Of a stretch of DNA of 41,767 bases, positions 16,437 to 23,784 are shown one piece after another. The notes under the pieces were generated by a model. It was not told where the DNA came from. It did not search any database and worked only from the letters and a program-made list of their open reading frames with translations. Made by a program: the position numbers and the translations under genes. Each line of letters begins with the position of its first letter. The first letter of the stretch is position 1. This stretch comes from Candidatus Krumholzibacteriota bacterium (GTDB lineage Bacteria > Krumholzibacteriota > Krumholzibacteriia > JACNKJ01), in NCBI GenBank assembly GCA_016933175.1, contig JAFGBK010000077.1, forward strand, positions 1-41,767. The letters run 5' to 3'.

Positions 16437-16786
16437 GTCCCGCGCGGCCAGTAGAGGATGCGCCCGCAGTTCTCGCAGTAGAGGATCTTCTCCCGGTTCT
16501 CCATGGAGGTGTAAGCCGTTGGAATTACTGCAAAACAGCCCAGGCAGACATTGCTCGTGATGGGCACCACGGCCCGGCCCAGTCGCTGGGAGATCCGCTC
16601 GTAGCGATGCAGCAGGGCCTTTTCGATGCTGCCGGCCAGCTCCTCCCGGGCGTTTCGGAGGTCGTCGACGCCCTCGAGGGCGAAGCCCATGTTGGCGAGC
16701 TTCGTGGCGTGCACCTTGTCCTGGGTTTCCCGGATCATCGTGTCCAGGTCCTGAAGCGCAACCAGGAGCATCAGCTGTTCGTTCAC
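16433..16786 (-). CDS. Short C4 zinc-ribbon protein (CT398-like C-terminus)
   Basis: The product is 117 residues. Residues 1-75 are predominantly helical and heptad-like, and residues 80-117 form a zinc ribbon with CLGC and CENCG separated by about 24 residues, ending in GRILYWP. The last part matches the C-terminal ribbon of the CT398/zf-RING_7 family. Those proteins are usually about 230-250 residues with a long coiled coil; here the coiled coil is cut to about one third. The start ATG overlaps the ptsN stop by 4 bases, so the two proteins are made together. The function of the family is not established; nucleic-acid or protein binding is likely. The cstA promoter overlaps its 3' end. Confidence 0.8.
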   Translation of the reverse strand: MNEQLMLLVALQDLDTMIRETQDKVHATKLANMGFALEGVDDLRNAREELAGSIEKALLHRYERISQRLGRAVVPITSNVCLGCFAVIPTAYTSMENREKILYCENCGRILYWPRGT

Positions 16787-17259
16787 TCGCTCTCCTCCCC
16801 GTCGCCGAGGATGATCTGGCGGAATTGCTCGTAGCCCGCGACCTGCAGCAGCTGCTCGCGCGTACCGGCGTCGCGGATGAGTTCCACGACCTGGCCCAGG
16901 GCGGGCAGGTAGCGGTTCTCCTTCTCGATGGGCGGTGCGATGAACATGAAGAAGAGCTTGACGGGCTTGCCGTCGATGGCACCGTACTCGACGCCCTTCA
17001 CGGAACGGGCGAAGAAGGCCATCAGGGATGGGATGGCCAGCGAGCGTCCGTGGGGGAAAGCGACGCCCTCGCCCAGGCCCGTGCTGCCCAGGCTCTCGCG
17101 ATTCTTGAGCATGCCGAGGATCACGTCCCGGTCCCGGATGACTCCTGCGGCGGCGGCGTGGTCCACCATCTCCTGCAGGACCCCGTCCCGATCCTTGGCT
17201 TTCAGCGAGGGGATGAAGAGATCCTCGCTGAACAGCGTGAACAGTTCCTGTCGATTCAT
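16783..17259 (-). CDS. ptsN: PTS EIIA domain protein, PtsN (EIIANtr)-like
   Basis: The product is 158 residues, the usual length for a single EIIANtr domain. The phosphorylated histidine is H70 in GEGVAFPHGRS, and ESLGSTGLGEGVA precedes it as in PtsN proteins. The block 'KLFFMFIAPPIEKENRYLPAL' near residue 100 corresponds to the family's conserved 'lvfll..P....heHL..La'. The expected role is regulatory: it takes a phosphate from an HPr-like protein and controls potassium or carbon/nitrogen functions by protein binding. No sugar permease or HPr gene is nearby, which favours regulation over sugar transport. GAGGGAAA precedes the ATG. The ptsN promoter lies in the shared region with rsgA. Confidence 0.9.
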   Translation of the reverse strand: MNRQELFTLFSEDLFIPSLKAKDRDGVLQEMVDHAAAAGVIRDRDVILGMLKNRESLGSTGLGEGVAFPHGRSLAIPSLMAFFARSVKGVEYGAIDGKPVKLFFMFIAPPIEKENRYLPALGQVVELIRDAGTREQLLQVAGYEQFRQIILGDGEESE

Positions 17260-17358
17260 GGAATCGTTTCCCTCTGGTCAGCGGCGATTGCCGCGCGTGA
17301 CCGCGTCATGACATCCCGTTGGGCATGGCGGCGGAAGACTTGCATTGATTCACAAGCT

Positions 17359-17387
17359 ACGCTAACAAATCACTTAGGTCCTCTCAA
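17359..17387 (-). promoter_or_regulatory. ptsN promoter
   Basis: On the minus strand: TTGAGA (17387-17382), a 17-base spacer, TAGCGT (17364-17359). The leader to the ptsN ATG would be about 95 bases. I could not define a matching plus-strand promoter for rsgA in the same stretch. Confidence 0.65.
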
Positions 17388-17439
17388 GGGTTATGGATCG
17401 CTTTTCTTTGACCCCCACCGCCGAGGTTGCCGGTACGTC

Positions 17440-18396
17440 ATGCTGAGGGAGAGGGGAGAGACCGAGCTGATCGAGGGGCGCGTCCTGCGCGCCACGCGCG
17501 GGCGCTTCCTGGTGGGCGACGGGGAGCAGGTGATTCCCTGCCACCTGCGCGGCCGCATCAAGAAGGCGCGCCAGCGGCGGGTGCGCAGCGTGGTTCCGGG
17601 CGACCTGGTGCTGGTCCGCCTCACGGGGGCCCTGCCCCATCCCGAGTCCGAGGGCGTCATCGAGGAGGTGCTGCCCCGCAGCAGCCAGCTCTCGCGGACC
17701 AGCCCTGGGGGGCGCCGCGAGCAGGTCCTCATGGCGAACCCGGAGCGCATCTTCGTGGTGATGGCCACGCGCGAGCCCGCCTTCAACAGCCGTCTCCTGG
17801 ACCGCTTCCTGGTGGCCATCGAGGACCAGAGCCTCGAGGCCGTCGTCTGTCTGAACAAGTGCGACCTCGCCACGCCGGCCGAGCGCGTGGCCATGGTCTC
17901 GCCCTACCGCGCGGCCGGCTACCCGGCCCTGATGCTCAGCGCCCTCACGGGCGAGGGTGTGCCACGCCTGGCCGACGCGATGGCCGGCCGCCTGAGTCTC
18001 TTCCTGGGCCCCAGCGGCTCCGGCAAGAGCAGCCTGCTCCAGCGCATCCAGCCGGGCCTGGAGATCGCCACGCGCGCCGTCAGCGGCGCAACGGGCAAGG
18101 GCCGCCACACGACCAGCTACACCGAGCTGCATCCCCTCGACCGCGGCGGCTATGTGGCCGACTCGCCCGGCGTGCGCGAGTTCGGCCTCTGGGGCCTGGC
18201 CGAGCGGGATCTGGCGGGCTGCTTCCCCGAATTTCGGCCCCATCTGGGCCGCTGTCACTTCCCCGACTGCACGCACTCCCACGAACCGGACTGCGCCCTG
18301 CGCCGCGCCGCCGAGGAGCGGGCCTTCGACCCACGCCGCTACGAGAGCTACCTGCGTATTCTGGAATCGCTGCGCGAGGGCGACCTGGCCCTCTGA
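17440..18396 (+). CDS. rsgA: Ribosome small subunit-dependent GTPase A
   Basis: The product is 318 residues from the ATG at 17440; the frame is open further upstream across the ptsN gene but has no sensible start there. The order is the circularly permuted GTPase order of RsgA: an N-terminal OB fold (about residues 10-85), then NKCD (G4), SALTGEG (G5), the P-loop GPSGSGKSS (G1), GKGRHTT (G2) and DSPGVREFGL (G3). A C-terminal zinc knuckle follows: CHFPDCTHSHEPDC. The enzyme helps release or check assembly factors during 30S ribosome maturation. The ribosome-binding site is weak (GAGG 14 bases upstream). The gene ends 5 bases from the convergent kinase gene with no obvious terminator between them. 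Confidence 0.95.
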   Translation: MLRERGETELIEGRVLRATRGRFLVGDGEQVIPCHLRGRIKKARQRRVRSVVPGDLVLVRLTGALPHPESEGVIEEVLPRSSQLSRTSPGGRREQVLMANPERIFVVMATREPAFNSRLLDRFLVAIEDQSLEAVVCLNKCDLATPAERVAMVSPYRAAGYPALMLSALTGEGVPRLADAMAGRLSLFLGPSGSGKSSLLQRIQPGLEIATRAVSGATGKGRHTTSYTELHPLDRGGYVADSPGVREFGLWGLAERDLAGCFPEFRPHLGRCHFPDCTHSHEPDCALRRAAEERAFDPRRYESYLRILESLREGDLAL

Positions 18397-18401
18397 CGCG
18401 C

Positions 18402-19475
18402 CTAGAAGGGAAGCCGCCGGCTCCAGCTCGCCAGGAGCGGCAGCAGCCAGGACTCGGCCGCCAGGTAGAGCCCCGCCAGCGCCAGCACGAGGAACCCCTG
18501 CAGCCAGACGCGCCGCTGGCCACGCGCGATCACGCGGCTGCGGAAGGTCGCCGGCTTCTTCAGGACGGCCCGGTAGAGTTCGGGCCCGCTCAGGTACTTG
18601 CGGATGCGATCCTCGGGATTGTGGATCGCCAGCTTCTCCATGGCCGCGTGCAGGTCGGTCAGGAGACGCCGGCTGTCCGGGTAGCGCTGGGCGCGGTCGC
18701 GCTGCAGGCAGCCCATGACGAGATCGTCCACGAAGAGCGGGATCTCCGGGCGCAGGCTGGAGGGCGGGGCCACGCGGCAGGCGAGGATGCGGCGCAGCAC
18801 CTCTTCGCTGTCCTTGCCCTCGAAGGGGCTCTGCTGGGCCAGCAGCTGGTAGAGCACCGAACCGAAGGAGAACAGGTCGCTGCGGGCGTCCAGGTTGGCG
18901 CCCTGGACCTGCTCGGGCGACATGTAGAGGGGCGTGCCCACGGGTGTTCGCCGGTCGCGGTTGAGGCCGGTCTGATCGATGAGGCGCGCGAGGCCGAAGT
19001 CGGCCACCTTCACCACGCCCGCGGGGGCCAGCAGGATATTGGCCGGCTTGATGTCCAGGTGCAGGATCTGGTGCTGATGGACGTAGTCGATGCCGCGCGC
19101 GACGAAGTAGCCGACGGCCAGGGCGACGTCGATGGGCAGCTTCTCGGCGCGCTCCAGCAGGTCGCGCAGGGAGCCGCCCCGCACGTACTCCATGATGATG
19201 TAGTAGTAGCCGTCCTGCTCGCCGAAGTCGATGACCTGGACGACGTTCTGATGCTCGAGCTTGGCGAGGAGGCGCGCTTCCTGGATGAAGCGCTCGCGGA
19301 ACTCGGGCTGTGTGGAGAGCCGGGAGCGGAGGATCTTGACCACGACCTCGCGGTCCAGGGACAGCTGGTGCGCCAGGAACAGGCGCGCCGCTCCCCCCGT
19401 CGCCAGGGGACGGTCCAGGTCGTACTGCTCTCCGAGCAGGACCTTGCTGTCGTTCGTGAGGAGACCCTGTTCCAT
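18402..19475 (-). CDS. Membrane-anchored Ser/Thr protein kinase with HLD in place of HRD
   Basis: The product is 357 residues from the ATG at 19475 (GGAAGGGACG before it); further upstream the frame is only low-complexity. Hanks-type motifs are present: a glycine-loop variant ATGGAAR (residues 25-31), VVVK47, E66, catalytic [10 protein letters not shown] with D141, K143 and N146, DFG (159-161), SPE (186-188) and D200 in the F helix. The Arg of HRD is Leu140. The activation segment is short and contains Arg and Thr residues. Residues 323-345 form one membrane helix, and only about 12 residues follow it, so there is no PASTA or other sensor domain outside. The kinase is probably cytoplasmic-facing. 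No phosphatase or substrate gene is adjacent. Confidence 0.9.
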   Translation of the reverse strand: MEQGLLTNDSKVLLGEQYDLDRPLATGGAARLFLAHQLSLDREVVVKILRSRLSTQPEFRERFIQEARLLAKLEHQNVVQVIDFGEQDGYYYIIMEYVRGGSLRDLLERAEKLPIDVALAVGYFVARGIDYVHQHQILHLDIKPANILLAPAGVVKVADFGLARLIDQTGLNRDRRTPVGTPLYMSPEQVQGANLDARSDLFSFGSVLYQLLAQQSPFEGKDSEEVLRRILACRVAPPSSLRPEIPLFVDDLVMGCLQRDRAQRYPDSRRLLTDLHAAMEKLAIHNPEDRIRKYLSGPELYRAVLKKPATFRSRVIARGQRRVWLQGFLVLALAGLYLAAESWLLPLLASWSRRLPF

Positions 19476-19572
19476 CGTCCCTTCCACAAACAAAACGCGT
19501 GCCACGCCGGGTGACGGCTTCCAGCGCCTCGCCGGGGCGCGCCCTTTCCCGTTGCGGCGCGCCTCGGCCCGC

Positions 19573-19601
19573 TTGACGTCGCGACTTGCGCATGGTATTA
19601 C
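19573..19601 (+). promoter_or_regulatory. Cold-shock gene promoter
   Basis: TTGACG (19573-19578), a 17-base spacer, then TATTAC (19596-19601). The leader of about 80 bases carries two hairpins: CCCCGG/CCGGGG around CTCG (19611-19626) and the 16-base palindrome CGGGAGCGCGCTCCCG (19647-19662), which lies just before the ribosome-binding site. Confidence 0.75.
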
Positions 19602-19686
19602 CGCGCGGGACCCCGGCTCGCCGGGGAAACGCGCCATCGCTGCTTCCGGGAGCGCGCTCCCGCCATCCAGACGAAGGAAGTCCACC

Positions 19687-19890
19687 TTGCGCCAGACCGG
19701 GAAGGTGAAGTGGTTCGATGAATCCAAGGGATACGGATTCATCGTCCAGGAGTCGGGTCAGGAGGTCTTCTTCCACTTCTCGCAGATCCAGATGGAAGGC
19801 TTCCGCACCCTCGCCGCGGGACAGGCCGTCGAGTTCGAGGTGAACGAGGGCCCCAAGGGCCCCCAGGCCGTCAAGGTGATGCCCGTCTAG
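19687..19890 (+). CDS. Cold-shock domain protein (CspA family), TTG start
   Basis: The product is 67 residues, exactly the family length, if translation starts at the TTG at 19687. AAGGAAG lies 6 bases before it; no ATG or GTG fits. RNP1 is KGYGFI (residues 14-19) and RNP2 is VFFHF (27-31). The N-terminus G-K-V-K-W-F is typical. Such proteins bind single-stranded RNA or DNA as chaperones that keep mRNA open, mainly in the cold or during growth changes. Two hairpins in its leader could act as a temperature-sensitive gate for the weak TTG start. Three hairpins follow the stop and end transcription. The upstream frame is open for 400 bases but overlaps the kinase gene and does not look like protein. 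Confidence 0.93.
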   Translation: MRQTGKVKWFDESKGYGFIVQESGQEVFFHFSQIQMEGFRTLAAGQAVEFEVNEGPKGPQAVKVMPV

Positions 19891-19922
19891 GGCCGCGCCC
19901 GCGGCTCCGCCATGACAATACG

Positions 19923-20006
19923 GACGCCTGCCGCCGGAGCGGCAGGCGTCGCTGCGATGGGATCGCATGCACGAAGGCCTCGCCAGGGCGAGGCCTTCGT
20001 GTTGTT
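19923..20006. terminator. Triple-hairpin (bidirectional) terminator region
   Basis: Three perfect hairpins follow one another: 12 bp (19923-19950, loop CGGA), 6 bp (TGCGAT/ATCGCA, 19953-19967) and 14 bp (19971-20000, loop AG) followed by GTTGTT. They separate the convergent cold-shock and FN3 lipoprotein genes. Confidence 0.8.
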
Positions 20007-20073
20007 CCGGGATCTTCTGCCAGGGTCGATCCGGGCCGGCCGGTCTGGACCGAAACGGGGGGAGCCGTCGCTG

Positions 20074-20496
20074 TTACTCGGGATCCCCAAAGGTCTGCGG
20101 AGTGGGCAGCATGTTGTCGAACACGATCTCCACGGGAGCGGAGAAGGCGCTCGCGTTGCCGCTGGTATCCACGGCCCGCACGCGATACGTGAGGTGGCAG
20201 AGCATGAAATCAGGCGCCTCGTCCTGCAACCGGGACAGGGTGCAGTTGCCGAGCAGCGTCTCTGCCTCGGTATTCACGGTTCTGTAGACCTCGTACTCGT
20301 CCAGATCGGCCTCCGAGTTCGCCGCCCAGGCCACCGTGATATCGGCGTCCTTGACGTGAATCGTGAGACCCGTCGGCGCCGCAGGCGGAGTCTGATCCTG
20401 GTTGGCGGAACTCGCCGGGTTGCTGCTGTCGGAGCAGCCGCTCAGCATGAGCGCCAGGGCGGCAGCGAAGGCAAGCAGCATCAGGGTCCTGCGCAT
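20074..20496 (-). CDS. FN3-domain lipoprotein
   Basis: The product is 140 residues. A lipoprotein signal is followed by LMLSGC (lipobox, Cys21). A Ser/Ala/Asn-rich linker leads to one fibronectin type III domain (about residues 36-128): PPAAPTGLTIHVKDADI opens it, ITVAW and EYEVYR form core strands, and TYRVRAVD and GNASAFS close it. Two cysteines in the middle, at NCTL and LCHL, could form a disulfide. The protein is likely exposed on the cell surface or in the periplasm. The domain resembles the repeats in the giant pilin of this window but is too divergent to call a recent copy. GGAAAGGAGT precedes the start. A -10-like TAGCGT lies at 20541-20536. Confidence 0.85.
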   Translation of the reverse strand: MRRTLMLLAFAAALALMLSGCSDSSNPASSANQDQTPPAAPTGLTIHVKDADITVAWAANSEADLDEYEVYRTVNTEAETLLGNCTLSRLQDEAPDFMLCHLTYRVRAVDTSGNASAFSAPVEIVFDNMLPTPQTFGDPE

Positions 20497-20881
20497 GGCG
20501 TCAACTCCTTTCCAGGTCCTTCCTTGGATGTGGGCACGCTAGGCTGAAAAGCTGGAAAAACGGCTGCGGAGAAACGGGAGGTCGTGTCATTGGAAGCAGG
20601 TCAGGTTGTCCCCCGCAGCCGAGCGCCCCATCAGCAAGGCACATACCAGAGGGCGAATTGTCGCCCCAACCGCTTGCCATCAAATCAGTTATGGTGGCGA
20701 TGCGGGTCTTGCCGCGGACCCGTGCACGATGCCCGCGATGCCAAGGCTGCATTGCACCCCTTGCAAAGGACATTGAGCGCGCTAGCGGGCTTGATGCTTG
20801 ACAGGCGCGAAACGGTGTTCTAATCTGCCTAGCGTCAAGGACTTAAGGGGTGAGACAGAGGCCCTGGAAAGGAGTGGCGCC
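20497..20881. other. Divergent regulatory region between FN3 lipoprotein and HU genes
   Basis: This 385-base region has no convincing gene. It holds the HU promoter (20798-20826), a weak -10 for the lipoprotein on the other strand (20541-20536), and a hairpin CGGGTC/GACCCG near 20704-20723. A 13-base inverted repeat, CCTGGAAAGGAGT, lies at each end (20504-20516 and 20863-20875) and is the ribosome-binding site of each gene. Confidence 0.65.
20798..20826 (+). promoter_or_regulatory. HU gene promoter
   Basis: TTGACA (20798-20803), a 17-base spacer and TAATCT (20821-20826) make a strong housekeeping promoter. The leader to the ATG at 20882 is about 48 bases. Confidence 0.85.
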
Positions 20882-21196
20882 ATGACGAAGGCTCAGATCG
20901 TCGAGGAGATCGTCCAGAAGACTGGTCTCACCAAGAAGGATGTGGCCGAGGCGGTGGATCAGTTTCTCCTGGCGATCTCCGAGGCACTGGCCAGGGGTGA
21001 GCACCTTGAGATCCGGGGCTTCGGCACCTTCAAGGTGAAGCGCCGCAAGTCACGCATGGCCAGGAACCCCCGCACTGGCGAGCCCGTGCCGGTACCCGAG
21101 CGGAACGTCCCGGTCTTCAAGGTGAGCAAGGAGCTCAAGGACCTGGTCGCCGCCGCCAACCCCGTCCACGAGGACAGCGCCGCCGGCCTGAAGTGA
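20882..21196 (+). CDS. HU-family DNA-binding protein
   Basis: The product is 104 residues, slightly longer than the usual 90 because of a short C-terminal tail (HEDSAAGLK). The start at 20882 follows GGAAAGGAG and gives the typical N-terminus MTKAQIVEEIVQKTGLTKKD. The beta-arm signature GFGTFKVKRRKSRMARNPRTG spans the region near residues 46-66, where conserved NPRTG forms the tip that inserts into DNA. The protein bends and compacts DNA as a homodimer or heterodimer; whether it acts as HU or IHF cannot be told from one gene. A strong promoter, a strong ribosome-binding site and a hairpin terminator after the gene agree with high expression as a single-gene unit. Confidence 0.95.
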   Translation: MTKAQIVEEIVQKTGLTKKDVAEAVDQFLLAISEALARGEHLEIRGFGTFKVKRRKSRMARNPRTGEPVPVPERNVPVFKVSKELKDLVAAANPVHEDSAAGLK

Positions 21197-21232
21197 GCCG
21201 GACCGGGCGGCGCGCCACCTGCTGCAACGAAG

Positions 21233-21258
21233 CGGGGGAGGGCTCGGGCCCTCCCCCG
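21233..21258. terminator. Hairpin terminator between convergent HU and outer-membrane genes
   Basis: Perfect 11-bp stem (21233-21243 and 21248-21258; CGGGGGAGGGC) with the tetraloop TCGG. No U-run follows on the plus strand. On the minus strand the outer-membrane gene ends 25 bases before the hairpin, so it could serve both. Confidence 0.75.
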
Positions 21259-21283
21259 TCGCGTTTCGCGAATCCCGTGCAGC

Positions 21284-21862
21284 CTAGTTGTCGAAGAGGA
21301 TCGAGAGGGTCAGGGCGCCCTCGAAGTGGTTCGTCAGGGAGCGCTCGTAGTAGGGATCGCCCGGGTTCGGATCCTTGAGGAAGGCGCCCGTCCAGCCCGC
21401 GTCGGCGCGCAGGTACAGCCAGTCGAAGAGGTTGCGCCGCGCCGTCATGCCCGCTTGCACGGAGTAGTCGTTGGTGTAGATGCCGTCCTGGCGCCGGTTG
21501 AAGGTGCCGCCGCCGGCGTACATCCCGATGAAGGTCCCCCGCACGATGAACAGGTCGCGCGTCAGGTTGAGCTGGAAGCGCTCCACGTAATCCTTGATGT
21601 CGACGAAGGGCTGCCCGGGCAGCTCGGCGGTGCTCGTCGAGCGCGAGTAGTGGAACTGGAAGCCGAGGGCGGCCATGGTGCGCAGGTCCAGGCGGATGCC
21701 ATAGGCGAGGTTGCTCTGGTAGTGGACCAGCTCGCTGTCGTAGAGCAGGTAGCCCACGTAGGGCGTCACCTCGAGGCTTGGGTACTCCTGGAAGGCGAGA
21801 GCCGTCCCGGTGGCGCCCGCGAGGAGGCAGAGGGCGCACAGTGGCGCGGCGAGCAGCTTCAT
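21284..21862 (-). CDS. Small outer-membrane beta-barrel protein
   Basis: The product is 192 residues from the ATG at 21862, preceded by AAGGAGCGTC. A signal peptide ends near residue 24 (GTALAFQ). The mature protein has alternating hydrophobic and polar residues with Tyr/Phe girdles, for example TPYVGYLLYD, ALGFQFHYSRS, RFQLNLTRDLFIV, GMYAGGGTFNRRQ, LYLRADAGWTGAF and a last strand FEGALTLSILFDN that ends in an aromatic near the C-terminus. This looks like an eight-stranded OmpX/OmpW-type barrel. No ligand or function can be named. It is divergently transcribed from the NAD synthetase genes, with its own promoter at 21934-21962. Confidence 0.8.
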   Translation of the reverse strand: MKLLAAPLCALCLLAGATGTALAFQEYPSLEVTPYVGYLLYDSELVHYQSNLAYGIRLDLRTMAALGFQFHYSRSTSTAELPGQPFVDIKDYVERFQLNLTRDLFIVRGTFIGMYAGGGTFNRRQDGIYTNDYSVQAGMTARRNLFDWLYLRADAGWTGAFLKDPNPGDPYYERSLTNHFEGALTLSILFDN

Positions 21863-21933
21863 GACGCTCCTTCGGCAAGCCGGCGGGGGCCAGCGCGTCC
21901 GATGGGATTGTGGCAGGGAAGGATAACGGATGC

Positions 21934-21962
21934 ACATTACTAGCTGGCGGAGGCGAAATCAA
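21934..21962 (-). promoter_or_regulatory. Outer-membrane protein promoter
   Basis: On the minus strand: TTGATT (21962-21957), a 17-base spacer, TAATGT (21939-21934). Leader of about 65 bases. Confidence 0.6.
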
Positions 21963-22001
21963 GTCGCCGCTCGGCGCTCCGCCCGCCCGGGGCCGGTCTC
22001 C

Positions 22002-22030
22002 TTGCGGGTCCGGGGCGCTTGGATTAGACT
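22002..22030 (+). promoter_or_regulatory. Promoter of NAD synthetase operon
   Basis: TTGCGG (22002-22007), a 17-base spacer and TAGACT (22025-22030). The -35 is weak. The leader to the GTG at 22085 is about 48 bases and includes a GC-rich near-palindrome around 22033-22060. Confidence 0.55.
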
Positions 22031-22084
22031 GCCCGGGGCCGGACCGGCGGCCCCGGGCCGCCCGATCCCGCCGGAGGACGCGAC

Positions 22085-22960
22085 GTGACGATCCGCATCG
22101 GTCTCGCCCAGATCGCACCCTATCTCGGGCTACCGGACCGCAACCGCGATCTCCACCTGGAGCAGGCGGAGCGGGCCCGCGCCGAGGGCGCCGAGCTGCT
22201 GGTCTTCCCCGAACTGAGCCTCACGGGTTACCTGCTCAAGGACATGGTCGCCAATCTCGCCCTGCGCCCGGACGCGTCGGCCCTGGCGCCCCTGCTGGAG
22301 GCCTCCCGGACGCTGGACCTCGTCGTGGGCTTCGTGGAGGAGGGCCCCGACTACCGGCACTACAACAGCCTGGCCTACCTCGCCGAGGGCCGGGTGGCGC
22401 ACGTCCACCGGAAGGTCTATCTGCCCACCTACGGGATGTTCGAGGAGCAGCGCTACTTCACCGCCGGCAACACCCTGCGCGCCTTCCCGACGCGCTTCGG
22501 CCGCCTGGCCCTCGCCGTCTGCGAGGACATCTGGCATCCCTCCCTGCCCTACCTCGCCTTCATGGACGGCGCCCTTGGCCTCCTGGTGGGCAGCGCCAGC
22601 CCCCTGCGCGGCGCGGACCGCGCGCCCGGGGACGACCTGCCCAGCAACGCCGCCTTCTGGGACCGCCTGCTCCGGCACTACGCGAGCATCTACGCGGGCT
22701 GGGTGGCATTCTGCAACCGCTGCGGCGTGGAGGACGGCACCAGCTTCTGGGGCGGCAGCCGCCTGGTGGGGCCCGCCGGCGAGCGGCTCGCCGAGGCGCC
22801 GCTTCACGAGCCGGCGCTGCTTCTCGGCGAGCTCGATCTGGCCGCCCTGCGCCGCCGCCGCCAGGCCTTCAGCGCCGTCCGCGACGAGCGCCCCGAGGTC
22901 ACCTTCCGCGGCCTCGAGCGCATCCTCCGCGCCCGCGCCGCGGGCGGGGAGGCGCCATGA
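22085..22960 (+). CDS. Glutaminase (nitrilase-fold) subunit of NAD synthetase
   Basis: The product is 291 residues. The GTG start at 22085 follows GGAGGACGCGAC. The carbon-nitrogen hydrolase triad is complete: E43 (FPELSLTGY), K110 ([10 protein letters not shown]) and C146 (AVCEDIWH). These blocks, especially the R-K-x-Y-L-P-x-Y-G-x-F-x-E-x-R-Y-F sequence, match the glutaminase domain of glutamine-dependent NAD synthetases. Usually this domain is fused to the synthetase in a protein of about 550-680 residues; here it is a separate gene whose stop overlaps the start of nadE (ATGA). It would supply ammonia from glutamine by a tunnel between subunits. A free-standing amidase of another pathway is less likely given the overlap. 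Confidence 0.88.
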   Translation: MTIRIGLAQIAPYLGLPDRNRDLHLEQAERARAEGAELLVFPELSLTGYLLKDMVANLALRPDASALAPLLEASRTLDLVVGFVEEGPDYRHYNSLAYLAEGRVAHVHRKVYLPTYGMFEEQRYFTAGNTLRAFPTRFGRLALAVCEDIWHPSLPYLAFMDGALGLLVGSASPLRGADRAPGDDLPSNAAFWDRLLRHYASIYAGWVAFCNRCGVEDGTSFWGGSRLVGPAGERLAEAPLHEPALLLGELDLAALRRRRQAFSAVRDERPEVTFRGLERILRARAAGGEAP

Positions 22961-23784
22961 GCGATCCCTTCGCCGCCACCGACTACGATCTCGTCCGCAA
23001 GGTCCTGGTGCAGTTCCTCCGCACGGAGGTGCGGCGCACGGGGCTGGAGCGCGGCATCCTCGGCCTGTCGGGCGGCCTGGACTCGAGCCTCGTGGCCTTC
23101 CTGGCCGTCGAGGCCCTGGGTCCCGAGCGGGTCACGGGCGTGGCCATGCCCTACAGGACCAGCTCGCCCGAGAGCCTGGAGCACGCGCGCCTGGTAGCCG
23201 CCGAAACCGGCATCGAGCTGCTGGAGATCGCGATCACGCCCATGGTGGACGCCTACTTCGCCGACCGCCCGGACGCCGACAGCCTGCGCCGCGGCAACAA
23301 GATGGCCCGCGAGCGCATGAGCATCCTCTACGACCTGTCGGCCGCGCGGCGCGCCCTGGTCCTGGGCACCAGCAACAAGAGCGAGCTCTACCTGGGCTAC
23401 GGCACGGCCTTCGGCGACCTGGCCAGCGCGGTCAATCCAATCGGCGACCTCTACAAGAGCGAGGTCCGCCGCCTGGCCCGCCTCCTGGGCGTGCCCGAGG
23501 CCATCGTGGCCAAGCCGCCCAGCGCCGATCTCTGGGCCGGCCAGAGCGACGAGGCGGACCTGGGCTTCGCCTACGAGGAGGTCGATGCCCTGCTGCGCCT
23601 CATGCTGGACGAGCGCCTGGGCGAGGCCGATCTGGCGGCGGCCGGCTGGGATCCCGCCTTCGTGCGTCGCGTCGAGGAGATGATCCGGCGCTCCCAGTTC
23701 AAGCGGCGCCTGCCGGTCATCGCCAAGCTGTCGCGGCGCACCGCGGACCAGGACTTCCGCTACCCCCGCGACTGGGGAACCTGA
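22957..23784 (+). CDS. nadE: NAD synthetase catalytic (synthetase-domain) subunit
   Basis: The product is 275 residues, the length of stand-alone NadE. The ATP pyrophosphatase P-loop SGGLDSS is at residues 38-44. Other family blocks are [52 protein letters not shown] and [11 protein letters not shown]. It adenylates nicotinate adenine dinucleotide and adds ammonia to make NAD. It lies between a glutaminase gene (4-base overlap) and rsmI (1-base overlap), so it probably uses glutamine through the partner rather than free ammonia. The C-terminus FRYPRDWG is conserved. The same substrate, nicotinate adenine dinucleotide, is used by LarB, encoded 9 kb away. Confidence 0.95.
   Translation: MSDPFAATDYDLVRKVLVQFLRTEVRRTGLERGILGLSGGLDSSLVAFLAVEALGPERVTGVAMPYRTSSPESLEHARLVAAETGIELLEIAITPMVDAYFADRPDADSLRRGNKMARERMSILYDLSAARRALVLGTSNKSELYLGYGTAFGDLASAVNPIGDLYKSEVRRLARLLGVPEAIVAKPPSADLWAGQSDEADLGFAYEEVDALLRLMLDERLGEADLAAAGWDPAFVRRVEEMIRRSQFKRRLPVIAKLSRRTADQDFRYPRDWGT

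Noticed and set aside
19261-19686. Long in-frame extension upstream of the cold-shock protein
   Set aside because: It runs antisense to the kinase gene and through the cold-shock promoter and leader hairpins; the cold-shock domain alone gives the normal length from TTG.
20501-20773. Minus-strand open frame of 90 codons upstream of the FN3 lipoprotein
   Set aside because: It has no ribosome-binding site, its composition is atypical for a protein, and it lies over the regulatory region of two genes.
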